A stretch of DNA of 19,621 bases, taken from NCBI GenBank assembly GCA_046080125.1, contig JBJTTJ010000103.1, positions 1 to 19,621 of the forward strand. The letters are read 5' to 3'. The DNA is from Cuspidothrix sp046080125 (GTDB lineage: Bacteria > Cyanobacteriota > Cyanobacteriia > Cyanobacteriales > Nostocaceae). Shown here in pieces: positions 1 to 7,209 of this stretch; the first letter of the stretch is position 1; each line of letters starts with the position of its first letter. A program made the position numbers and the translations under genes. A model generated the notes under the pieces. The model was not told where the DNA came from, did no database searches, and worked only from the letters and a program-made list of their open reading frames with translations.

Positions 1-2
1 CG

Positions 3-389
3 GTTTTTATTCAAATTAATCAATATCGGGCAAAACGAGGATTAAAACAATTAATTGTTAACGAAAAAATTAGTGAACAAGCAAGAATCCACAGTGAAAA
101 TATGGCTAGTGGTAAAGTTCCTTTTAGTCATCAAGGATTTAGACAGCGAGTAATGGCAATTCCTTTGACATATAGTAGTGCTGCTGAAAATGTCGCCTAC
201 AATATGGGATATAGTAGTCCTGCAAATGAAGCGGTTTCTGGATGGTTAAAAAGTCCTGGACATTTGAAGAATCTTCAGGGTCAATATAACTTAACTGGGG
301 TTGGTGTGGCGACTAATAACAAGGGTGAAGTTTATTTAACACAAATATTTTTAAATACCAGTACCAAAGAGGGGATTAAAGATGAATAA
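3..389 (+). CDS. CAP/SCP-domain protein, C-terminal part (5' truncated by window edge)
   Basis: The frame is open from the window edge to the TAA at 387-389; an internal ATG at 102 is not the real start. The reading begins VFIQINQYRAKRGLKQL, followed by SEQARIHSENMASG, FSHQGF, SAAENVAYN, VSGWLKSPGHLKNL and GVGVATNNKGEVYLTQIF. These are the successive signature blocks of the CAP superfamily (cysteine-rich secretory/antigen 5/PR-1, PF00188): the HSxxMA helix, the SHxGF histidine segment, the AENVAY block, the WxxSPGHxxNL block and the final beta strand. Bacterial members are usually exported, but the N-terminus that would carry a signal peptide is outside the window. The substrate of bacterial CAP domains is generally unknown. 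Family call is secure; function is not. Confidence 0.88.
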   Translation, partial: VFIQINQYRAKRGLKQLIVNEKISEQARIHSENMASGKVPFSHQGFRQRVMAIPLTYSSAAENVAYNMGYSSPANEAVSGWLKSPGHLKNLQGQYNLTGVGVATNNKGEVYLTQIFLNTSTKEGIKDE

Positions 390-767
390 TTAAAAACTAA
401 AAAGCGAATTAAATAAGCTTTTATAGGATTTTTAATGGTTAGTTTATGATCGCCATGTTAGAGATTGCTTGAAAAGTATTATAGCATTTACCAAGAAGCG
501 TGAGGTAGAGAGTTTTTTAGTTTGCGGGAACTCTTAACTGGGAACAGTAAATAAATTAGGATGTACCTCATGAGACTGGGAAAGGCTATAAGAGCAGAAA
601 AGTCAATTAATGTCTAAATAACTTCTATCATCATTCTAGAGATGTGCAATGCAATTTCTCTAGAACTTTTGTTACCGTTGAGTTTCCCAGGATTATTTTT
701 TGGTGCCAACATAGGCAATAGTTTTATTTGTCTGGCAAAATAAAGATAATTTATATTCGACAGCTAT
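390..767. other. Gene-free spacer between CAP gene and exonuclease gene
   Basis: No convincing coding frame or RNA gene is visible here. The only clear structure is the inverted repeat at 634-665, listed separately. The spacer is AT-rich and ends 5' of an ATG with no evident Shine-Dalgarno sequence. Confidence 0.6.
634..665 (+). terminator. Inverted repeat, possible terminator
   Basis: The arms TTCTAGAGA and TCTCTAGAA form a perfect 9-bp stem with a 14-nt loop, followed by CTTTTGTT. It lies about 245 bp downstream of the CAP gene stop and about 100 bp upstream of the exonuclease gene. The stem is AT-rich and the T-run is interrupted, so intrinsic termination is only a possibility. Confidence 0.3.
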
Positions 768-1397
768 ATGACATTACCAGATTTTCAGGTGTGCGATGGT
801 GATTTAAGTGAAGCCAGCACTGAGGAGTATTTAAAGTCTTCAGCTATTGCCGTAGATACGGAAACCATGGGACTTTTACCTCAGCGCGATCGCCTGTGTT
901 TAGTCCAACTGTGTAACACAGAAGGTCAAGTTACTGCTATTCGTATCTCCAAGGGACAGACAGTAGCACCAAACCTAAAAATACTCATGGAAGCAACTCA
1001 AACTCTCAAAGTTTTTCACTTTGCTAGGTTTGATGTTGCTACTTTACGGCAAAATTTAGGGATTTTCGTGCAGCCAATTTTTTGTACTAAAATCGCTAGT
1101 AAGTTAGCACGTACCTATACTAATCGTCATGGATTAAAAGAGGTTGTTTTGGAATTAGAAAAAATTGAATTAGATAAAAGTGCCCAAAGTTCCGATTGGG
1201 GTAATGCTGATAATTTATCTGAAGTACAACTCAGTTATGCAGCTAATGATGTGATTTACCTTCTGAGTATACAACAAAAACTCACCGCCATGTTGGAACG
1301 GGAAGAACGCTGGCAAATTGCCCAAGAATGTTTTCAGTTTTTACCAACAATAGTAACTTTAGATTTATTACAATTCAAGGATTTATTTGAACATTAA
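768..1397 (+). CDS. 3'-5' exonuclease, RNase D-like (DEDD superfamily)
   Basis: The 209-residue product is a single DnaQ-like 3'-5' exonuclease domain. Exo I is AVDTETMGL (D30, E32), exo II is KVFHFARFDVATL (D89), and exo III is LSYAANDVIYLL (Y157 and D161). The YxxxD spacing places it in the DEDDy branch. These four acidic residues bind the two catalytic metal ions in the family. E. coli RNase D is much longer and carries HRDC domains; none is present here, so this is the short stand-alone form annotated as ribonuclease D or 3'-5' exonuclease in cyanobacteria. It probably trims 3' ends of RNA, but DNA as substrate cannot be excluded from sequence. It stands alone with an 85-94 bp gap to the next gene. 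A HIP1 octamer lies inside the gene at 886-893. Confidence 0.9.
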   Translation: MTLPDFQVCDGDLSEASTEEYLKSSAIAVDTETMGLLPQRDRLCLVQLCNTEGQVTAIRISKGQTVAPNLKILMEATQTLKVFHFARFDVATLRQNLGIFVQPIFCTKIASKLARTYTNRHGLKEVVLELEKIELDKSAQSSDWGNADNLSEVQLSYAANDVIYLLSIQQKLTAMLEREERWQIAQECFQFLPTIVTLDLLQFKDLFEH

Positions 1398-1491
1398 TAA
1401 AAACAACTTTGTCCATGATGTGAATTTAGCCACAGTTTGAGGTGATTTCTTGATAATTGAGGGGGGGATTCAGAATTAGTATTAAGGTTAA

Positions 1492-2151
1492 ATGATTAAT
1501 TGCTTTGAAAATACCATGATCCAAAAATTTTTGAACCGTGTTCAAGCGGGTCAAATGTTAGCCCACAGGCTGGAAGCATACAAGAACAATATGGATGTAT
1601 TGGTACTTGCATTACCTCGTGGTGGTGTGCCTGTAGCATTTGAAGTCGCTACACATTTGAATGTGCCCTTAGATGTATGTATTGTGAGAAAACTTGGTGT
1701 ACCTGGACACAAAGAACTGGCTATGGGGGCGATCGCTGGTGAGAAGATCATTGTTCTCAATCAAGACATCATTGATTCTTTGGGAATAGATCAAGAACAA
1801 ATTAATCAAGTTATTAACCAAGAATTACAGGAATTAAAGCGACGAGATCAAGTTTATCGAGGACATAAACCACCAGTTAATGTTCACAACAAAATAGTTA
1901 TTGTCATAGATGATGGTATTGCTACTGGTGCAACCATACGTGCTGCGATCGCCATTCTGCGACGACAACAACCAAAAAAGATTATAGTTGCAGTTCCCAT
2001 AGCATCCCTAGGTATTTATGAAGAGTTCTGTTTAGAAGTGGATGATGTGGTTTGTTTACAATCTCCAAAATTTATATCTGCAATTGGTTGGTGGTATGAG
2101 GATTTCACGCAAACGACAGATCAGGAAGTTCGCGTACTTCTAGGAAATTAA
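1492..2151 (+). CDS. Phosphoribosyltransferase-family protein
   Basis: The 219-residue protein has the type I phosphoribosyltransferase fold. The PRPP-binding loop IVIVIDDGIATGAT (about residues 135-148) has the two adjacent acidic residues and the small-residue TGAT turn. Upstream blocks are LPRGGVPVAFEVA (41-53) and RKLGVPGHKELAMGAIA (66-82), typical of the PF00156 subgroup seen alone or fused to dienelactone-hydrolase or esterase domains. No base-specificity hood resembling Hpt, Apt, Upp or PyrE was recognised, so the substrate is unknown. ATG 1492 gives 219 aa; ATG 1516 (MIQKFLNR) is a reasonable alternative that removes a poorly conserved octapeptide. Two HIP1 sites lie in the gene (1729-1736, 1945-1952). 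A short antisense frame here is a shadow. Confidence 0.88.
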   Translation: MINCFENTMIQKFLNRVQAGQMLAHRLEAYKNNMDVLVLALPRGGVPVAFEVATHLNVPLDVCIVRKLGVPGHKELAMGAIAGEKIIVLNQDIIDSLGIDQEQINQVINQELQELKRRDQVYRGHKPPVNVHNKIVIVIDDGIATGATIRAAIAILRRQQPKKIIVAVPIASLGIYEEFCLEVDDVVCLQSPKFISAIGWWYEDFTQTTDQEVRVLLGN

Positions 2152-2164
2152 TTTATGGACACAC

Positions 2165-2250
2165 TAGACCTATTGTGAAAATTACATAAGCGTACAACTC
2201 TTGTAGAGATGTTACATGGAACGTCTCTACATTATCACCTCCTCTGTCCA
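2165..2250 (-). mobile_element. Degenerate copy of the MITE-like element found at 3635-3721
   Basis: Read on the plus strand, this stretch aligns along its whole length with the reverse complement of the element at 3635-3721. Shared blocks include TGTGAAAATTACATAAGCGT (one mismatch in the other copy), a TTGTAGAGA...GTCTCTACATT core and a terminal ...TCACC...TGTC end. The left end is TAGAC and the right end decays to TGTCCA. The internal GTAGAGA/TCTCTAC dyad is kept with a longer loop. It starts 13 bp after the phosphoribosyltransferase stop. Confidence 0.65.
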
Positions 2251-2335
2251 AGGGTTGTAATCAAAAATTATTCTCATACTTCAAATCAGCAACACCGTTA
2301 ATCTTTATTATGCCAGTTTTTAAGTTGTCACATTA

Positions 2336-2355
2336 GTTAAATAAGACTATTTAAC
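2336..2355. repeat. Perfect short palindrome (operator-like)
   Basis: GTTAAATA and TATTTAAC form a perfect 8-bp inverted repeat around a 4-base spacer (AGAC). It could be a regulator binding site or a weak hairpin. No known consensus was recognised. Confidence 0.4.
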
Positions 2356-2447
2356 AATTTTGTAAATTGTGCTTGTGTCACTATTAATATCGTCATTTAC
2401 TACGCAACTTTTAGACCTGTTCTTAGTAGTATCTATAAAAACGCAAG

Positions 2448-2476
2448 CTGTGGCGGAAACCCTGATTTTCCCGCAG
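2448..2476 (+). ncRNA. GC-rich hairpin, possible small RNA or leader structure
   Basis: In AT-rich surroundings, CTGTGGCGGAAA faces TTTTCCCGCAG across a short loop (CCCTGA region). GGAAA/TTTCC pair directly, and CG/GC outer pairs form if one C is bulged. No Rfam family can be assigned by eye. A heterocyst-related small RNA is conceivable given the HetP-family gene downstream, but this is inference. Confidence 0.2.
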
Positions 2477-2576
2477 AATTAATTTATAAATTACCCCTAC
2501 TTTCCTGTTGTTGTGTGTAAGTTATGAAAATAAAATGCCAAGTTGGCTTACCGGAGACCAAAAACATAGTATTCTG

Positions 2577-2595
2577 TATATAATAGTGTCACAAG
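2577..2595 (+). promoter_or_regulatory. Candidate -10 box with overlapping GTGNCAC motif
   Basis: TATATAAT (2577-2584) is an excellent -10 candidate, followed at once by AGTGTCACAAG. No good -35 lies 16-18 bp upstream; an ACCGGA at 2550-2555 is 23 bp away, too far for a normal promoter. The downstream gene start is about 600 bp away, so this would imply a very long leader or an unrecognised small transcript. Confidence 0.25.
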
Positions 2596-2820
2596 GAGTA
2601 TTTACAAAAATGGTGAATGAAAATAATTAAATACTGCATGACTGTTTAAATAGTGTCACAACTTCGATGTCTGTATTTTCTATTTGTTTACCGACAATTG
2701 ACTCAACTAAATACATTTCTCTAGGTAGATAAAAGGCAAAAGAGTTTGATAAGATTTAGGTATACGGAGTTTCGTTTAAAATTCAAATAGGAGTCCTATA
2801 TTATTAATGCTGTTGTTACT

Positions 2821-2851
2821 TATAGCGGTATGCACTTGAATGAGATACAGA
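2821..2851 (+). repeat. Dispersed 31-bp repeat, copy 1
   Basis: TATAGCGGTATG followed by a 19-base tail matches 7154-7184 at 28 of 31 positions in the same orientation. Neither copy is inside a gene. It is a dispersed intergenic repeat whose origin I cannot assign. Confidence 0.55.
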
Positions 2852-3179
2852 ATTTACCTAAAAAGCCATACCATGACTTTCAACTCTGTTCCCTGTTCCC
2901 CGCTATAAACTCACAGAAAATTAATAAAAATCTCTGATAATCATAAACAATGTTGATATTTAGTTCTGGATTAATAGCTATACTCAAGCTTAGATATCAA
3001 GATTATTTACTAACAGAGAATTTAGTCCAAAATATGAAATTTGAACTTTTTCATTAGGACTACCATTCAGATTTGATAACTGAAATTTCTAGATTGAGAA
3101 AACTTATTGTCATCAGGAAAAATGTGTTTTCTTGATCTATCATTTGTTAAGGTTAAGTCCTCTAATATCAGGGTTAGTT

Positions 3180-3467
3180 ATGAACTATCAAGCTTCTTCT
3201 TCCCAGAAAGATTTTCATAGTGCCATCCCTCCCGAACAGTTTAATCAAATTGTTGAAGCGATCGCTGATGGCCGTTATTCCTGGGCCTGCGTGCTGATTT
3301 TACGTTGTATAGGTTACAATCCTATTCACTATATTCCCCAGCGTACTTACAGCAGGTTAATTAAAGAAAATCGTCAATTTGTTCCTTCTGGAACATCTAA
3401 CCAACAAAAAAAGAAACTAGATTATAGAGATTCATGCCAACTGGTTAAGGGAATAGGGAACAAATAA
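3180..3467 (+). CDS. HetP-family heterocyst commitment protein (short paralogue)
   Basis: The 95-residue product carries the HetP core: EQFNQIVEAIADGRYSWACV continuing LILRCIGYNPIHYIP, then QRTYSRLIKEN (about residues 18-66). HetP and its paralogues in Anabaena PCC 7120 control commitment of a vegetative cell to heterocyst fate; hetP is activated by HetR, while paralogues modulate timing. Full HetP is about 160 aa; this protein ends about 30 residues after the core with a lysine-rich tail, resembling the short paralogues. The start is ATG 3180; the frame extends upstream to a TTG at 3132, but the family begins with MNYQ, which fits ATG 3180. It is not next to a hetC-like gene, so it is unlikely to be the hetP orthologue. 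A HIP1 site is at 3258-3265. The long upstream spacer suggests its own regulation. Confidence 0.8.
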   Translation: MNYQASSSQKDFHSAIPPEQFNQIVEAIADGRYSWACVLILRCIGYNPIHYIPQRTYSRLIKENRQFVPSGTSNQQKKKLDYRDSCQLVKGIGNK

Positions 3468-3488
3468 GAGTTTGATAGTAAATCCAAT

Positions 3489-3634
3489 TTAACTGTGCAT
3501 CCCATCGCAATATTCTGATAACGTGGAGTCTGGATATTTTGCCGCCATTGCGCTTCTGTAATTGTCCTACCCGTTCAACTCAGCTTTCACTACTCCGCCT
3601 TGTTTTCTCCGTTGCCAATCTTGTTCATCAACAA
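3489..3634 (-). pseudogene. Possible decayed coding fragment of unknown family
   Basis: One minus-strand frame reads IVDEQDWQRRKQGG, then after an in-frame stop NYRSAMAAKYPDSTLSEY and ends at a TAA at 3489-3491. The amino-acid composition is protein-like, but there is no start and there is an internal stop. The frame runs into the MITE-like element, so the element may have landed in an already decaying gene. I do not recognise the family. Confidence 0.25.
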
Positions 3635-3721
3635 TAGACATCTGGTGAAAAGAATGTAGAGACGTTGAACGTCTCTACAAGGGTTATAGGAAACGCTTAT
3701 GTAATTTTCACCAGATGTCTA
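3635..3721 (+). mobile_element. MITE-like palindromic element with TA at both ends
   Basis: The element is bounded by perfect inverted repeats GACATCTGGTGAAAA (3637-3651) and TTTTCACCAGATGTC (3705-3719), with the dinucleotide TA directly outside each end (3635-3636, 3720-3721). A second perfect dyad, GTAGAGACGT/ACGTCTCTAC with a 3-base loop, sits inside at about 3656-3678. It has no coding capacity at 83 bp. TA duplication with short terminal inverted repeats is the hallmark of elements moved by IS630/Tc1-mariner-family transposases. A degenerate copy lies at 2165-2250 in the opposite orientation. No transposase is in the window. Confidence 0.75.
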
Positions 3722-4061
3722 ATGAAGCTACAAAAATTGTTTTATTATGCACAATATCAAGGCGCATCAATACTGATCACGGACTCGTTTATTAAATTTT
3801 AGAAAACAACATAATTATTGTAGCTTGTCCGTAGGTTCTAATTTATTCACAAAACTATATATAAAGAAGATTTGCCAAAATAGAATTGTACATCTTATCT
3901 TTTAGATATACAATCAGATCAAATGGTAAAAATCCAAATTATATCTACAATTGAGCCATGAGAATACCAGAATTTAATCAAGAAAAATTATTTTTTTGTC
4001 AAGATTGCTGATATATCTCCATAATCTTTAATTTTTTACTAATTAGCTTTATTTTATTCCT

Positions 4062-7000
4062 ATGACTTTAGACTCACTACGTGACGAATTTAACGAGGCA
4101 CTGATTAATTTACCAAAATTACAGGAAATTATTAATTATTCGCCTATAATTATCTCTCCTGATAGTAGTGTAATGGATGCCGTTAACTTAATTAATCAAA
4201 CAAAAGACCATATAATTGGTAGTAATCAAACGATTCAGAGAGTAAAGGACTTAGTTGTAGTAGTAGAGGGTAAAAAAATACAAGGAATATTGACTATTCA
4301 AGATATCTTGAGACTGATAGCTGTCAATATTAACCTGTCAACAGCAAAAATAGCTGAAGTTATGATTTCGCCGCCAATTACTCTAGAAAAATCAGCAGGT
4401 GAAGACGCTTTAACAGTGCTGGTACTTTTAGAAAAATATTCTATAAAGTATTTACCAATAGTAAATGATGATCAAGAATTAATAGGTATAGTCAATAAAG
4501 AAGAGTTACTACAAATTTTAGATATATCAAGAATAGCCAAGATAATTAAGGTATTAAACACAAATTTTGCAGATAACCAGACAGAAGATAGAGAAATTAA
4601 TCAAGAAACAGAAGTTATCCGTTGGCAAATCTATCACCATTTAAAACAATGGCGACAAGGACAAATTGCTGATGATTTAGAAATTCATCATATATTTCAG
4701 AAAACTCTAGAAGAATTGCAAATTACAGAAGAAGAACTGCGTCAACAAAATGAACAACTAATCCGGGCGCGAGAAATTACAGAAGCAGAACGACAACGCT
4801 ATCAAAATTTATTTCAATTTGCACCTAATGGTTATGTTTTAACTAATACTTTAGGTGTAATTCAAGAAGCCAATTACGCCATGGCATCTCTGCTATGTAT
4901 TTCTCAACACCATTTGATTGGTAAACCTTTGCTAGTATTTATTGCTAAACAGTATCGTAGTCAATATCTATCAAGATTAAAAAAATTAGATAATTTACAA
5001 GAATGGGAAATGTATTTACAGCCTCGCAAAGCACCTCCATTTCCTATTAGTGTCAGAGTTAATTATCTCCATGATAGTCAAGGTGAAATTACAGGTTTTA
5101 TGTGGTCAATATCTGATATTAGTCATCGCAAACAATTAGAGGCAAGATTACGTCAAGATAGTGATGTTCTTGAAATGCGGGTAGCACAACGTACCGCAGA
5201 AATAGTAGTTGCTAACCAGCGATTACAACAGGAAATTATGGAACGGGAAAAAATACAAAAGTCCTTACAAGAAAGTGAACAAAGACTAACTTTAGCATTA
5301 GAAGCAGGAAATATAGGAATCTGGGATTGGTGTATGGAGACAAACGAAGCTATTTTATCTCCCAATCTAGGATTAATGTATGGTTTACCTAGTCATAACA
5401 CATTTAAAATAGATGAAAACTTTTGGAATTTACTCTATCCTGAAGACCGTGAATATTATCGTCAAGGTATAGAGGATGCGATTAATCAAAAAGTGGATTT
5501 TGTTTGTGAGTACCGCGTAGTCTGGAATGATGGTACTGTTCATTGGTTAAGTTCTAGAGGTAAAGTTCATGATGATGAAAATGGTCAGTCTGTAAGGGTA
5601 ATTGGTATCACTAGAGATATTTCTGAACGTAAACAAACAGAACAACAATTATATGAACAGGCCGCTCTGTTAAACATTGCTAATGATGCAATTTTTGTCC
5701 GTGATTTTAAAACAAAAATCTTATTTTGGAATCAGGGTGCAGAGAGAATATATGGTTGGAAAAGCGAGGAGGTTATTGGTAAAAAGAGTAAAGACATTTT
5801 TTATTATGGTAATACCTATCAACAGGAAATAACAGCATTAAAGTCTGTACTTAAATGTGGTTCTTGGCAAGGTGAGCTACGTAAACAGACAAAATTTAAC
5901 CAAGAAATTATTGTCCAAAGTCGTTGGACATTAATGTTAGATGCTGATGGAAAACCTAAATCAATTCTGACAGTAGATACTGATATTACAGGAAAGAAAC
6001 AACTAGAACAGCAATTTTTCCGCGCTCAAAGAATGGAAAGTATTGGTACTTTGGCTGGTGGTATTGCCCATGATATTAATAATATTTTGACTCCGATTTT
6101 AGGGTCTGCTCAATTGTTAAAAGGAAGATTATCTGAGGATAAAGCTCGTCATCATCAAATGCTAACGATTATCGAAAATAACGCTAAACAGGGCGCAGCT
6201 TTAGTTAAGCAAATGTTATCTTTTGCCAGAGGAGTTGAGGGTAAGTATACTATTTTACAGGTCAATACTTTGATTGATAATATTATTGATTTTGCTAGGC
6301 AAACACTACCAAAATCGATCATATTTTTTACGCATCTTGATCATAAATTATGGAATGTTTCCGGTGACAAAACTCAATTACATCAAGTATTAATGAACTT
6401 AGTTGTTAATGCTGGTGATGCTATGCCCAATGGTGGTAATCTTTATATTTATACGGAGAATCTATATATTAGTGAGGAAATGGTCAAGATAAATTGTGAT
6501 GCCCAAATTGGTAATTATATTGTGATTACTGTGCGAGATACAGGGATGGGAATGTCATCGTCAACATTAGAGAGAATATTTGAACCATTTTTTACGACTA
6601 AAGATTTTGGTAAAGGTACAGGGTTAGGATTGTCAACAGCATTAGGGATTATTAAGAGTCATCAAGGCTTTATCAATGTTGATAGCAAACTTGGTAAAGG
6701 TAGCACGTTTCAGATATTTTTACCGGCAGTAAATCAAGAACCTATGGCTTCAGAATTTCCTCATTTAGAAATGTCTCAAGGACAAAAAGAACTAATTTTG
6801 TTAGTAGATGATGAAGAAACGATTCTAGAAGTAACAAGAAGCATTTTAGAAAATTATAATTATAAAACTATGACTGCTAAAAATGGTAAAGAAGCGATCG
6901 CTCTTTATGCCCAATATCAAGATCAGATTAAAGTAGTATTAATGGATATGATGATGCCCGAAATGGATGGTATTTCTGCTATTCGCCGACTCAAAAAAAT

Positions 7001-7148
7001 CAATCCTCAAATAAAAATTATTGCTTGTAGTGGGCACAATATGCAGAATTTACCAGTAATAAATGATCAGAACCAGGTAGCAGAAATTTTACTAAAACCC
7101 TATACTCATCAAGAACTATTAGACAAGTTACATTTTGTCCTCAGATGA
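4062..7148 (+). CDS. Hybrid sensor histidine kinase: CBS pair, three PAS, HisKA-HATPase, receiver
   Basis: This 1028-residue soluble kinase has no obvious membrane segment. A CBS pair occupies about residues 22-155 (VVVVEGKKIQGILTIQDIL and LPIVNDDQELIGIVNKEEL). A helical linker (about 180-245) follows, then PAS domains at about 243-360, 408-525 and 530-645; two end in the DIS-x-RK PAC tail. The dimerisation helix GGIAHDINNILTPILG carries the phospho-acceptor H670. The ATPase has N box LMNLVVNAGDAMP (N783), G1 DTGMGMS (D826), F box FEPFFTTK and G2 GKGTGLGLS. The C-terminal receiver has D916-D917, phospho-acceptor D962 (VLMDMMMPEMDG) and K1012. CBS domains usually bind adenosyl nucleotides, so it may join energy state to a PAS ligand or redox input; the ligand is not predictable. 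No partner output regulator lies beside it. ATG 4062 has no clear Shine-Dalgarno sequence. HIP1 at 6894-6901. Confidence 0.93.
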   Translation: MTLDSLRDEFNEALINLPKLQEIINYSPIIISPDSSVMDAVNLINQTKDHIIGSNQTIQRVKDLVVVVEGKKIQGILTIQDILRLIAVNINLSTAKIAEVMISPPITLEKSAGEDALTVLVLLEKYSIKYLPIVNDDQELIGIVNKEELLQILDISRIAKIIKVLNTNFADNQTEDREINQETEVIRWQIYHHLKQWRQGQIADDLEIHHIFQKTLEELQITEEELRQQNEQLIRAREITEAERQRYQNLFQFAPNGYVLTNTLGVIQEANYAMASLLCISQHHLIGKPLLVFIAKQYRSQYLSRLKKLDNLQEWEMYLQPRKAPPFPISVRVNYLHDSQGEITGFMWSISDISHRKQLEARLRQDSDVLEMRVAQRTAEIVVANQRLQQEIMEREKIQKSLQESEQRLTLALEAGNIGIWDWCMETNEAILSPNLGLMYGLPSHNTFKIDENFWNLLYPEDREYYRQGIEDAINQKVDFVCEYRVVWNDGTVHWLSSRGKVHDDENGQSVRVIGITRDISERKQTEQQLYEQAALLNIANDAIFVRDFKTKILFWNQGAERIYGWKSEEVIGKKSKDIFYYGNTYQQEITALKSVLKCGSWQGELRKQTKFNQEIIVQSRWTLMLDADGKPKSILTVDTDITGKKQLEQQFFRAQRMESIGTLAGGIAHDINNILTPILGSAQLLKGRLSEDKARHHQMLTIIENNAKQGAALVKQMLSFARGVEGKYTILQVNTLIDNIIDFARQTLPKSIIFFTHLDHKLWNVSGDKTQLHQVLMNLVVNAGDAMPNGGNLYIYTENLYISEEMVKINCDAQIGNYIVITVRDTGMGMSSSTLERIFEPFFTTKDFGKGTGLGLSTALGIIKSHQGFINVDSKLGKGSTFQIFLPAVNQEPMASEFPHLEMSQGQKELILLVDDEETILEVTRSILENYNYKTMTAKNGKEAIALYAQYQDQIKVVLMDMMMPEMDGISAIRRLKKINPQIKIIACSGHNMQNLPVINDQNQVAEILLKPYTHQELLDKLHFVLR

Positions 7149-7153
7149 GTTGA

Positions 7154-7184
7154 TATAGCGGTATGGAGTTGAATAAGATACAGA
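7154..7184 (+). repeat. Dispersed 31-bp repeat, copy 2
   Basis: This copy matches 2821-2851 at 28 of 31 positions. It lies between the convergent kinase and pfkA genes, 6 bp after the kinase stop codon. Confidence 0.55.
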
Positions 7185-7209
7185 TCAGTATAAGCAGGAT
7201 TGAATTTTG

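Larger units (their letters stand above)
2251..3179. other. Long gene-free region upstream of the HetP-family gene
   Basis: Nearly 0.93 kb without a convincing gene lies before a short heterocyst-related gene, which suggests a regulatory region. It contains a perfect 8-bp palindrome at 2336-2355, a GC-richer hairpin at 2448-2476, a repeated GTGNCAC motif (about 2373-2387, 2582-2595, 2649-2661), a TATATAAT box at 2577-2584 and a dispersed repeat at 2821-2851. I looked for an NtcA site (GTA-N8-TAC) and for the GGGG-TCTAA-CCCC-like HetR palindrome known upstream of hetP, and saw neither. Confidence 0.55.
3468..4061. other. Intergenic region with a gene relic and a MITE-like insertion
   Basis: This spacer contains a possible minus-strand gene relic (3489-3634), the MITE-like element (3635-3721) and an AT-rich stretch of about 340 bp before the histidine kinase. 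Nothing else with coding character was seen in 3722-4061. Confidence 0.5.

Noticed and set aside
2550..2584. ACCGGA plus TATAAT as a heterocyst-type (TCCGGA) promoter
   Set aside because: The first base differs and the spacing is 23 bp, too long for a -35/-10 pair.
3132..3179. TTG start for the HetP-family gene
   Set aside because: The family N-terminus MNYQ matches ATG 3180; the TTG adds 16 unconserved residues.
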